Of a stretch of 64,000 bases of DNA, positions 57,585 to 64,000 are shown in pieces. Under the pieces are notes generated by a model, which was given only the letters and a program-made list of their open reading frames with translations, ran no database searches and was not told where the DNA came from. Positions within the stretch are counted from its first letter, which is position 1, and every line of letters starts with the position of its first letter. Source of the DNA: Anaerolineales bacterium (GTDB taxonomy: Bacteria > Chloroflexota > Anaerolineae > Anaerolineales > UBA11579); assembly GCA_026129255.1 (NCBI GenBank), contig JAHCIJ010000002.1, forward strand, positions 574,234 to 638,233, in the 5' to 3' direction. The position numbers and the translations under genes were made by a program.

Positions 57585-59354
57585 ATGCGCTTGCAAAGAT
57601 GGTGGTTGGTGGGTTTGGTGTGTGCTGTGCTCTCGGCGTGCAGCGGCCCCAAGCAATACAATGACTATTATGTAAGTATCCAGGGCAATGATGCGGGCGG
57701 AAATGGCTCTCAAGCCAACCCTTGGCGCACTATTCAATATGCTCTCAATCAGGCCAGCTACACAAGCGGGGTCACTGTGCGCATTAACTTGGCCAAGGGT
57801 ATATACGAAGAAAATATTGTTATCACCAAACCCGTAGTGATCCGTGGAGTAGGCTCCAGCGAGCAGGTTTCGGTCTGGGGCAACGATGTGCTGAACCCCA
57901 TTCAGAACGTTTCAGTAATCTCGCGCCAGATAACTGGAAGCGGCGGAAAAAATCCGGATGAAACCGTGGTGGACCCAGGGGTGCTCATTCAAGGCAACGG
58001 AGTGGGACAGGTCGTGTTTGAGAACCTCAATATCTATCGTGGTGGCCTGACCGCACGAAACACAAACTTGAGAATGCAGAACGTAGTGGTCAATGGCGTT
58101 CTTGGCCTGTATGGTGTGCAGGTGCGCGATGGCAGCTTTGTCATTACTGACTCCCAAATTATTACTCAGCCAAATTTCTATTCGGACTATGGCCTGCACG
58201 TGATTGCTTCGGGCGGGCACCTGGCTGATTCTTATGTAGGTGCAGGTTTTGACCACGCAATCAACATCGAACCCTGGGATACCTATGCCGGCGGCCCAAA
58301 GATCGACCTTTACAACCTGCCTGCGCCGCTGCACGTATACATTGCCGGGGTGACTGTTGAGGGCTCAAAGATTCACTACGCTGATGGCATCCGCATTCAA
58401 GGCGTTATTAATGTAACCATCCAGGACAGCAAGATTACCCGGCCGGCCAACGCCGACCCGGCATCCGGCTCGCACAACCGGCCCTTCGCCGGTATTGAAG
58501 TTGCGGCCTGGATGGTTTCGGGCGAGATGGTGGCCGGTGCTAATAATGAGACCCGCCGCGTGGAGATCATCAACACCGAGATACACGGTTTTGATGTAGG
58601 CATTGGTATGCAGCTGGCCTCAGTGGAGTTGAAAGTGGAGGGCAGCAGCCTCAGTGGGCGCAGCCACGGTGCGCAAACGCTGTACAACAATTACTCCAGT
58701 TCCACAGCCCCAGTGGTGGATTTCGGCGGTGGGCCTTTAGGCAGCCTGGGCAACAACACCTTCAGCAGCCAGCCTAGCTTTGCCTTCCATCACGATACGG
58801 GCACCTACGATGTTAGCGCCTGCTTCAATCAGTGGTTGGTGCCCAATGCCCAAGTGGACCCCTTGCGTATCTTTGACAAGCTGGATAAATCCAGCCTGGG
58901 CCGGGTGCACTGGAACTGCCCCGCCTCAGGCAGCGGATTGGGCAGCAGCTCATCCGGTCTCACCGTCGCCTCGCCCGTGCCCAGCGCTACTTCGCAGCCT
59001 CTGGTGCTGATTGTCATCCCGCAAGTGGATGTCAATTGCCGCGAGGGCAACAGTAGCTCCTTTGATATCGCTGATACCCTGCTCGCTACCCAGGAGTACA
59101 TGCCCACTGGGCGCGGGGCGGATGGTCTTTGGTTGCGTTTTGTGGGGCCAGCAACCGGGAAATCGTGCTGGGTCTTTGTGGGCAACCTGACCTTGATGCT
59201 AGATAACGAACCCGTGGAGGCCAGTGATTTGCCGGAAGAACTCCTGGCAATCGTTCCTTACCCACTCCTGCCGTCTGCGGCTTGGGCACCGGAGCCCTCA
59301 ATGGAGCCAAGCAGTACCCCGATACCTGCTACGCCAACCCCGCGCGGGCCGTAA
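57585..59354 (+). CDS. Lipoprotein with right-handed beta-helix and C-terminal SH3-like region
   Basis: 589 residues. Signal peptide with lipobox V-L-S-A-C (Cys at about 19). The start of the mature part, YVSIQGNDAGGNGSQANPWR with TIQYALNQA, is the DUF1565/parallel beta-helix entry seen in surface polysaccharide-active proteins. About 350 residues of short beta repeats follow. Near 465-550 an SH3-like segment (VDVNCREGNSSSFDIADTLL and GLWLRFVG) could bind cell-wall material. The last about 25 residues are Pro/Ser/Thr-rich. Carbohydrate or wall binding is likely; catalysis is uncertain. Confidence 0.78.
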   Translation: MRLQRWWLVGLVCAVLSACSGPKQYNDYYVSIQGNDAGGNGSQANPWRTIQYALNQASYTSGVTVRINLAKGIYEENIVITKPVVIRGVGSSEQVSVWGNDVLNPIQNVSVISRQITGSGGKNPDETVVDPGVLIQGNGVGQVVFENLNIYRGGLTARNTNLRMQNVVVNGVLGLYGVQVRDGSFVITDSQIITQPNFYSDYGLHVIASGGHLADSYVGAGFDHAINIEPWDTYAGGPKIDLYNLPAPLHVYIAGVTVEGSKIHYADGIRIQGVINVTIQDSKITRPANADPASGSHNRPFAGIEVAAWMVSGEMVAGANNETRRVEIINTEIHGFDVGIGMQLASVELKVEGSSLSGRSHGAQTLYNNYSSSTAPVVDFGGGPLGSLGNNTFSSQPSFAFHHDTGTYDVSACFNQWLVPNAQVDPLRIFDKLDKSSLGRVHWNCPASGSGLGSSSSGLTVASPVPSATSQPLVLIVIPQVDVNCREGNSSSFDIADTLLATQEYMPTGRGADGLWLRFVGPATGKSCWVFVGNLTLMLDNEPVEASDLPEELLAIVPYPLLPSAAWAPEPSMEPSSTPIPATPTPRGP

Positions 59355-59411
59355 CAACTGCGTGCATCCTATGGTAAAATCCTGTCCTTATTTGAAAAGG
59401 AACTAGGAACC

Positions 59412-59762
59412 ATGTCTGAATTGTTGAAGGCCGTACAGGCCAAGAAAAACGAAAACGTCCCCGACCTGCGCCCGGGTGACCTGGTGAGTGTGCACGTCAA
59501 GATCAAAGAAGGCGATCGTGAGCGCATTCAGGAGTTCAAGGGCACCGTGCTCAAAGAGGGCGGTAAGGGCAACAACCGCAACTTCACCGTGCGCCGTGTG
59601 GCCAGCAATGGCATCGGCGTGGAGCGCACGTTCTTGTATGCGTCTCCCCTGATCGAGAAGGTAGCTGTGGAGCGTCACTCCAAGGTGCGCCGCGCCAACC
59701 TGGCTTACTTGCGCAACGTCAGCGGCAAGAAGGCCCGCCTCAAGCAGAAGTTCGACAACTAG
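59412..59762 (+). CDS. rplS: Ribosomal protein L19
   Basis: 116 residues, standard length. Signature segments: RPGDLVSVHVKIKEGDRERI, FKGTVLKEGGKGNNRNFTVR, SNGIGVERTFLYASPLIEKV and VRRANLAYLRNVSGKKARLK. It bridges the 30S and 50S subunits. Monocistronic here, ending in a terminator at 59786-59812. No trmD or rpsP lies next to it, unlike in many bacteria. Confidence 0.97.
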   Translation: MSELLKAVQAKKNENVPDLRPGDLVSVHVKIKEGDRERIQEFKGTVLKEGGKGNNRNFTVRRVASNGIGVERTFLYASPLIEKVAVERHSKVRRANLAYLRNVSGKKARLKQKFDN

Positions 59763-59785
59763 ATTTTTTGCATCTGGTATAACCT

Positions 59786-59812
59786 AGAGCGCAGCCATGG
59801 CTGCGCTCTTTT
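59786..59812 (+). terminator. Intrinsic terminator of rplS
   Basis: 10-bp stem AGAGCGCAGC/GCTGCGCTCT with loop CATG followed by TTTATTT, 24 bp after the rplS stop. It contains the ATG at 59797, which makes that codon an unlikely murI start. Confidence 0.8.
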
Positions 59813-59820
59813 ATTTGCCT

Positions 59821-60663
59821 ATGAACAGCTCCACTGCTCCCAAGCGGCCGATCGGCGCATTTGACTCCGGTGTGGGTGGCCTCAGCGTGCTGCGCGCCCT
59901 GCGCGCCCAGCTCCCCACAGAAGACATCCTCTACTTTGCAGACCAGGCGCATGTGCCTTACGGCCCGCGCGGGCTGAACGAGGTGCGCGGCTTCTCCGAG
60001 GCGATCGCACGCTACCTGGTGGCGCAAGGCGCCAAGCTCATCGTCATCCCGTGCAACACAGCCTCCGCCGCGGCGCTGCACTCCATCCGCCAGCTGTATC
60101 CTAAGCTGCCCATCGTCGGCATGGAGCCGGCCGTCAAGCCCGCCGCCGAGCACACTGAAAGCGGCGTGGTGGGCGTGTTGGCCACCGAAACCACCTTTGA
60201 AGGCGAGCTATATGCCTCAGTCGTGGAGCGCTTTGCGCAAGATGTCACCGTACTGCAGAGCGCCTGCCGCGGCCTGGTTGCCGAGATCGAGGCCGGGCGC
60301 GCCAACGGCCCCGAGGCGCGCCGTATCCTCAGCGAGGCGCTGGAGCCGATGCTGGCTCAGGGCATGGATACGGTGGTGCTGGGCTGCACGCACTATCCCT
60401 TTGCCTTTGACACCATCCGCGAGATCGTTGGCCCCCAGGTGCGCCTGGTGGACCCGGCGCCGGCCATCGCCCGCCGCGTGCAGAGCCTGCTAGCCGAAGG
60501 CGGCCTGGCGGCGCAGGGCGGGGCGGGCCGCACGCGTTATGTCACCAGCGGCGATCCGGCCACCATGCAGCTACGCGTCCGCGAGCTGCTGGGCGAGGAT
60601 GCTATGGTTGAGGGGGTGAGTTGGCTAAACGGGGAAGTAATTACCGCAGATGAACGCGGATAA
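59821..60663 (+). CDS. murI: Glutamate racemase
   Basis: 280 residues. Supplies D-glutamate for peptidoglycan. Signatures: PIGAFDSGVGGLSVLRAL, YFADQAHVPYGPR, first catalytic Cys in V-I-P-C-N-T-A-S-A, and second in V-L-G-C-T-H-Y-P. The ATG at 59821 is chosen; the in-frame ATG at 59797 lies within the rplS terminator stem. A peptidoglycan-based wall agrees with the LCP gene at 39227. Confidence 0.95.
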   Translation: MNSSTAPKRPIGAFDSGVGGLSVLRALRAQLPTEDILYFADQAHVPYGPRGLNEVRGFSEAIARYLVAQGAKLIVIPCNTASAAALHSIRQLYPKLPIVGMEPAVKPAAEHTESGVVGVLATETTFEGELYASVVERFAQDVTVLQSACRGLVAEIEAGRANGPEARRILSEALEPMLAQGMDTVVLGCTHYPFAFDTIREIVGPQVRLVDPAPAIARRVQSLLAEGGLAAQGGAGRTRYVTSGDPATMQLRVRELLGEDAMVEGVSWLNGEVITADERG

Positions 60664-60673
60664 ACACAGATAA

Positions 60674-61078
60674 CTACAACCCCCTAGCCACCCTTTGTAT
60701 CTCCACTTTACTTTTAGCAAAGTTAAGAAGCAAGGCAAGATTAAGCTCAGCGGCGCTCAAATAATTGAGACACTGCGCGACGTGAGATTTATCTAACGCT
60801 CGTGCAACCTTGATTTCAACCAGGACTATGTTTTCCACAATAAGGTCGGCAAAATAGTCGCCAACGAATGTGCCCTTGTAAGTGATTTTAAAAGGTACTT
60901 GCTGCCCAATTTGCAGCCCTCTGCTGCGTAGTTCAACAGCCAGAGCATTCTCATACACCTTTTCAAGGAAACCGGCGCCTAAAGAATTGCTCACCTCATA
61001 CGCGCTGCCAATGATTAGTTGTGTGATCTGATCGATCTTTTGCACACCCGCCTCAAGAAGTCTTTTATCAGTGTTCAT
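60674..61078 (-). CDS. GxxExxY family protein
   Basis: 134 residues. The family motif is G-F-L-E-K-V-Y-E-N-A, preceded by IIGSAYEVSNSLGAG. The later part YFADLIVENIVLVEIKVARA and HVAQCLNYLSA shows a PD-(D/E)xK-like nuclease fold pattern (D...E-I-K), as known for this family. Function unproven; these genes are often mobile or lie in variable regions. It is AT-richer than its neighbours, which suggests transfer. Confidence 0.9.
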   Translation of the reverse strand: MNTDKRLLEAGVQKIDQITQLIIGSAYEVSNSLGAGFLEKVYENALAVELRSRGLQIGQQVPFKITYKGTFVGDYFADLIVENIVLVEIKVARALDKSHVAQCLNYLSAAELNLALLLNFAKSKVEIQRVARGL

Positions 61079-61102
61079 CCGCGTTCATCTGCGGTTAAAG
61101 CC

Positions 61103-61723
61103 TTACTTATCCGCAGGCTTAATGCCTGCTCGCTCGAGCGAGACCTCTACCCCCATGAAATTTTCAAAAGACAGGTCCGTGAAACGCAGCCCGTACAGGT
61201 CCTTGAGCCGCCGGAAGATACTGATATATGTCTCCGGCAGGCGCAGCTCCCAGTCCAGCCCCAACGGCTGCGCAGCCGCCCGGATCGGCTCCGGCTCGGT
61301 GCCCTCGATCTCCACAAAGTACCCATAGGGCATCTCGTCCAGCGTGACCTTCAGCCCGTTCATCACATAGGTGGTGCGGTACTTCTCGTACATGAACTTG
61401 GAGCCAAAGCCCAGCGCCTCGATCAGTTTTTGCGCTTGCATGAAGTTGGAGACATCGAACTCGATCTCCTGGCGCGCCAGCACGCCGCCCAGCGTGGTAC
61501 TGGGCCCTTTGAAGGTCATGTGGCTGGCGCTGTCGCGGCGCAGGCGCAGCATGCTGTTGGCCTGGCTTAGCGCCCCGGTGGCGCTGTCAAAGCGCAGGTT
61601 GTACTCATGCGTGCGCGGGTGCAGCAGCACGGCGCTAGCCGCCACCAGGCGGCGTTCGATCTCCGCCGGGTCGGCTACATGAAATTTGACTTCGAGTTCT
61701 TTATCGCCTACCAGAGTGACCAT
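61103..61723 (-). CDS. CYTH-domain (CyaB/ThTPase-like) phosphatase family protein
   Basis: 206 residues. N-terminal E-L-E-V-K-F (ExExK) signature, then EYNLRFDSATGALSQANSML with RLRRDSASHMTFKGP for phosphate binding, and KLIEALGFGSKFMYEKYRTT with a late VEIEGTEP. CYTH tunnel enzymes act on triphosphates (thiamine triphosphate, inorganic triphosphate) or make cAMP; activity here is not predictable. It lies 5 bp beyond the stop of the biotin-carrier gene on the same strand, so it probably belongs to the carboxylase operon. Confidence 0.85.
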   Translation of the reverse strand: MVTLVGDKELEVKFHVADPAEIERRLVAASAVLLHPRTHEYNLRFDSATGALSQANSMLRLRRDSASHMTFKGPSTTLGGVLARQEIEFDVSNFMQAQKLIEALGFGSKFMYEKYRTTYVMNGLKVTLDEMPYGYFVEIEGTEPEPIRAAAQPLGLDWELRLPETYISIFRRLKDLYGLRFTDLSFENFMGVEVSLERAGIKPADK

Positions 61724-61728
61724 ACAGG

Positions 61729-62229
61729 TTATTCAACACTCACCATGCTGGCACGTTGCTCTACACTGTCGCCCGCTTGCACTTGGATGCGGGTCACCTT
61801 GCCATCCCGTGGGGATTTGAGCTCGTTCTGCATCTTCATCGATTCGAGGATCACCAGAACGTCGCCCTTTTTGACCTCATCGCCCTCGCTCACAGACACT
61901 TTGACGATCAGGCCGGGCATCGGCGCCTTGAGCACAAACTCGCCGCCGTCGGCCGCCCCGCCGCCCGCGGCAGCCCGCAGACGCTTCTCGCGCTCATCTT
62001 CCACCTTGGCGCTGTGCAGCACGCCGCGTAGCAAGACCTGCAGCTCGTCTTCCTCGCCAGTGTAGACGTGCGCCTGGTACGACTGGCCGTCCACCAGCAG
62101 CGAGTAGATCGGCTGCCCGCTCACGGACTTGAAGTCCACCTCCATCACCTTGCCATTGATGCTCACTTGGCGCGGCCCGAGGATCTCTACCTCGTACTGC
62201 GTATCGTCGATCGTTGTAATGTATTTCAT
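61729..62229 (-). CDS. Biotin carrier (biotin/lipoyl attachment) protein
   Basis: 166 residues. The C-terminal biotinyl domain has the exact biotin site E-S-M-K-M-Q and PMPGLIVKVSVSEGDEVKKG, with a Gly/Ala-rich hinge before it. The N-terminal half (YEVEILGPRQVSINGKVMEV) is a separate beta domain found in acyl-CoA carboxylases. It carries carboxybiotin between the biotin carboxylase encoded before it and a carboxyltransferase. The ATG at 62229 overlaps the previous stop by 1 base. Confidence 0.93.
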   Translation of the reverse strand: MKYITTIDDTQYEVEILGPRQVSINGKVMEVDFKSVSGQPIYSLLVDGQSYQAHVYTGEEDELQVLLRGVLHSAKVEDEREKRLRAAAGGGAADGGEFVLKAPMPGLIVKVSVSEGDEVKKGDVLVILESMKMQNELKSPRDGKVTRIQVQAGDSVEQRASMVSVE

Positions 62230-63743
62230 CAGCGGTGCATCCGTTCCCAGCGGGAGACCCACTTCCAGTTGCTCGTGTCACGCTTGCCGCGTGAGATGAT
62301 GTGCGCCGAGCGCTCAGCTTGCTCGTTGGCCACCAACGTGGCCACGATGGCAGCGATCTCAGGGTGCGTCTCCATGCCTTCTTCAGCCTTCTCGAGCGAG
62401 AAGCGCTCTTCTACGAAGCGCGTATCAAAATTGCCGGCGATGAAGCGCGCCTGCTCAAGAATGCGCTGGTGGAAGGGGATATTGGTCATCACACCCACCA
62501 CGTGATATTCCTCTAAGGCGCGGCGCATGCGTAGGATGGCCTGGGCGCGTGATTCGCCCTTGACCACCAGCTTGGAGATCAGCGAGTCGTAGTAGGGCGA
62601 GATGTTGAAGCCGGCATACACGCCAGTGTCCACGCGCACGCCTGGCCCGGTGGGCACGGTGAGGTGCGAGATGAAGCCAGTAGACGGCAGGAAGTTGTTG
62701 TGCGGGTCCTCTGCATTGACGCGGCACTCGATCGCCCAGCCCTGCATCTTGACCTGGTCCTGCGTCAGGCTCAGCGGCCTGCCGCGCGCAATGCGCAGCT
62801 GCTCGGTGACGATGTCCAGCCCGGTCACTTCTTCGGTGATGGGGTGCTCCACCTGCAGACGTGTGTTCATCTCCAGGAAGTAGAAATTCTTGTCCTTGTC
62901 CACCAGGAACTCGATCGTGCCGGCATTGACGTAGCCCACCGCCTTGGCGGCCTTGACGGCTACCGCCCCCATCTTCTGGCGGAAGTCTTCGTCTTCGTCA
63001 ATAAAGGGCGAGGGGGCTTCTTCCAGCAGCTTCTGGTGGCGGCGCTGCAGTGAGCACTCGCGCTCGCCGAGGTGAATGGTGTTGCCATCCTCATCGGCAA
63101 TGATCTGGAATTCGATATGGCGGGCGCCTTCGATGAGCTTCTCGAGGTAGACGTTGCCATCGCCAAAGGCGGCCTGCGCCTCGCGGCGGGCGCTCTCCAG
63201 CAGGCCGGGCATCTCCTCCAGGTTGCGCACCTCGCGCATACCCTTGCCGCCGCCGCCCGCCGTGGCCTTGATCAGCAGCGGGAAGCCGATCTCCTGCGCG
63301 GCCTTGAGCAGCTCTTCGTCCGTCAGGCTGCCTTCGCCCTCGGTGCCAGGCACCACGGGTACGCCAGCGGCGGCTACGGTGGCACGTGCAATGGCCTTGT
63401 CGCCCATCGCCATGATGGCGGAAGCCTTGGGGCCGATGAAGCGGATGCCTGCATCCGCACAGGCTTGTGAGAAGTCTGAGCGTTCGGCCAGGAAGCCGTA
63501 GCCCGGGTGTACTGCGCCTGCGCCAGACTTTTTGGCCACATCCAAAATGTGGTCCATGCGCAGGTAGGATTCTCGTGAGGGCGCCGGGCCGATGTAATAG
63601 GCTTCGTCAGCCAGGCGCACATGCAGCGCCTGGCGGTCGGCCTCAGAGTACACGGCCACGGTCTGCAAGCCCAGCTCACGGCAGGCGCGGATGACGCGCA
63701 CTGCAATTTCTCCACGGTTGGCGATGAGAACTTTATTGAACAT
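62229..63743 (-). CDS. Biotin carboxylase subunit of an acyl-CoA carboxylase
   Basis: 504 residues, slightly longer than AccC. KVLIANRGEIAVRVIRACRE at the N-terminus, ATP-grasp KATAGGGGKGMREV, YLEKLIEGARHIEFQIIADE, FYFLEMNTRLQVEHPITEEV, and a C-terminal domain with HNNFLPSTGFISHL. It carboxylates biotin using ATP and bicarbonate. The separate carrier and carboxyltransferase genes suggest a propionyl-, methylcrotonyl- or related acyl-CoA carboxylase rather than a pure acetyl-CoA enzyme, but this cannot be settled here. Its start is 7 bp after the carboxyltransferase stop. Confidence 0.94.
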   Translation of the reverse strand: MFNKVLIANRGEIAVRVIRACRELGLQTVAVYSEADRQALHVRLADEAYYIGPAPSRESYLRMDHILDVAKKSGAGAVHPGYGFLAERSDFSQACADAGIRFIGPKASAIMAMGDKAIARATVAAAGVPVVPGTEGEGSLTDEELLKAAQEIGFPLLIKATAGGGGKGMREVRNLEEMPGLLESARREAQAAFGDGNVYLEKLIEGARHIEFQIIADEDGNTIHLGERECSLQRRHQKLLEEAPSPFIDEDEDFRQKMGAVAVKAAKAVGYVNAGTIEFLVDKDKNFYFLEMNTRLQVEHPITEEVTGLDIVTEQLRIARGRPLSLTQDQVKMQGWAIECRVNAEDPHNNFLPSTGFISHLTVPTGPGVRVDTGVYAGFNISPYYDSLISKLVVKGESRAQAILRMRRALEEYHVVGVMTNIPFHQRILEQARFIAGNFDTRFVEERFSLEKAEEGMETHPEIAAIVATLVANEQAERSAHIISRGKRDTSNWKWVSRWERMHR

Positions 63744-63749
63744 GCGGGC

Positions 63750-64000
63750 CTACAGAGGGATGTTCCCGTGTTTGCGGGCGGGGTTGCTGTCGCGCTTGTT
63801 GGTGAGCATTTCCAGCGCGTTGATCAGCCGCGGACGGGTGTCGCTGGGCTGGATCACATCATCAATGAAGCCGCGGCTGGCCGCTACGTACGGGTTCGCA
63901 AATTCCTGGCGGTACTCGGCTACCAATTCGGCCTTGCGTGCCACCGGGTCCTTGGCTTCGGCGATCTCCTTGCGGAAGATGATGTTGACCGCGCCATCTG
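63750..64000 (-). CDS. Acyl-CoA carboxylase carboxyltransferase subunit (partial, N-terminus beyond right edge)
   Basis: Only the last about 83 residues are in the window. The visible part (DGAVNIIFRKEIAEAKDP, then YRQEFANPYVAASRGFIDDV, then IQPSDTRPRLINALEML, KRDSNPARKHGNIPL) is the C-terminal end of PccB/MccB-type carboxyltransferases, in which ANPYVAASRG-IDDVI-P is diagnostic. It transfers CO2 from carboxybiotin to an acyl-CoA. The gene precedes the biotin carboxylase and carrier genes on the same strand. Confidence 0.93.
   Translation of the reverse strand, partial: DGAVNIIFRKEIAEAKDPVARKAELVAEYRQEFANPYVAASRGFIDDVIQPSDTRPRLINALEMLTNKRDSNPARKHGNIPL

Noticed and set aside
59797..59820. Upstream ATG for murI at 59797
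   Set aside because: It lies in the loop and 3' arm of the rplS terminator; the ATG at 59821 gives the usual N-terminus.

Overview
The window is GC-rich (roughly 60% by eye) bacterial chromosome, densely coded on both strands. Short operons are separated by small intergenic gaps that carry several families of dispersed repeats. The most likely source is a member of the Chloroflexota (Anaerolineae-like). This is inference: it rests on the mix of eukaryote-like ubiquitin-system genes, LytR-CpsA-Psr proteins, a galactitol/Sgc-type PTS, a CysO-type cysteine pathway, several GTG/TTG starts and many apparently leaderless promoters. No rRNA gene was found to settle it. I see no prophage, integrase, transposase or CRISPR array.

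Layout. 1-5767 (-): type I restriction-modification operon hsdM-hsdS-hsdR; hsdR runs off the left edge. 6053-8463: a DUF2007 gene and a two-gene unit of unknown function. 8464-9114: repeat-rich spacer, then tRNA-Arg(TCT) and a TIGR01777-type epimerase gene. 10451-16964 (+): the most notable locus, a seven-gene ubiquitin-like conjugation operon. It encodes an E1 fused to a GntR-type DNA-binding domain, a membrane-anchored RING-like protein, an E2 with a built-in Ubl copy, a free Ubl ending in glycine, a JAMM peptidase, an FHA membrane protein and a VWA membrane protein. It closes with a strong terminator. 17047-22344 (+): DeoR regulator and an Sgc/galactitol-type PTS operon (IIB, IIC, SgcQ, SgcE, IIA, unknown, HPr). 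22341-29644: membrane protein, thiol peroxidase, Hsp20, Lon, receiver-domain protein and a PHP-AlbA_2 fusion. 29661-36023 (-): GT-C-like membrane protein, RecD2, lipoprotein, and an anti-sigma/ECF sigma/DUF3054 operon. 36086-43325: HAD phosphatase, large TPR protein, LCP ligase, CinA-nucleotidyltransferase fusion, GNAT, lipoprotein. 43341-50355: HEAT/DNA-alkylation-repeat protein, BCAT, a dehydrogenase-like/NTP-transferase/PAP2 operon, hydrolase, small DUF4287 protein, SRPBCC plus ArsR pair, VOC protein, tRNA-Ser(GGA). 50502-55909 (+): folK-folP, then a Cys-containing leader peptide and terminator in front of an operon for CysO-type cysteine synthesis (cysM, JAMM protease, sulfur carrier fused to DUF4395, thioredoxin, MoeZ). 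56056-64000: PIG-L deacetylase, beta-helix lipoprotein, rplS, murI, GxxExxY, CYTH, and a biotin-dependent carboxylase operon cut by the right edge.

How the genes work together. Two separate ubiquitin-fold systems lie 36 kb apart. The first (10451-16964) has every component expected for E1-E2-E3 protein modification and removal, plus membrane and sensor proteins. Its E1 carries a GntR/FadR-type winged helix, and the operon promoter carries an 11-bp site that fits the FadR-subfamily operator consensus exactly. The E1 may therefore control its own operon. The second (51893-55909) is a sulfur-carrier pathway that looks set to respond to cysteine through a leaderless leader peptide. Other recurring themes are histone-H1-like Lys/Ala tails on three unrelated proteins, -10 boxes 6-11 bp from start codons at many genes, and an 8-9-bp-unit intergenic repeat found at eight places.
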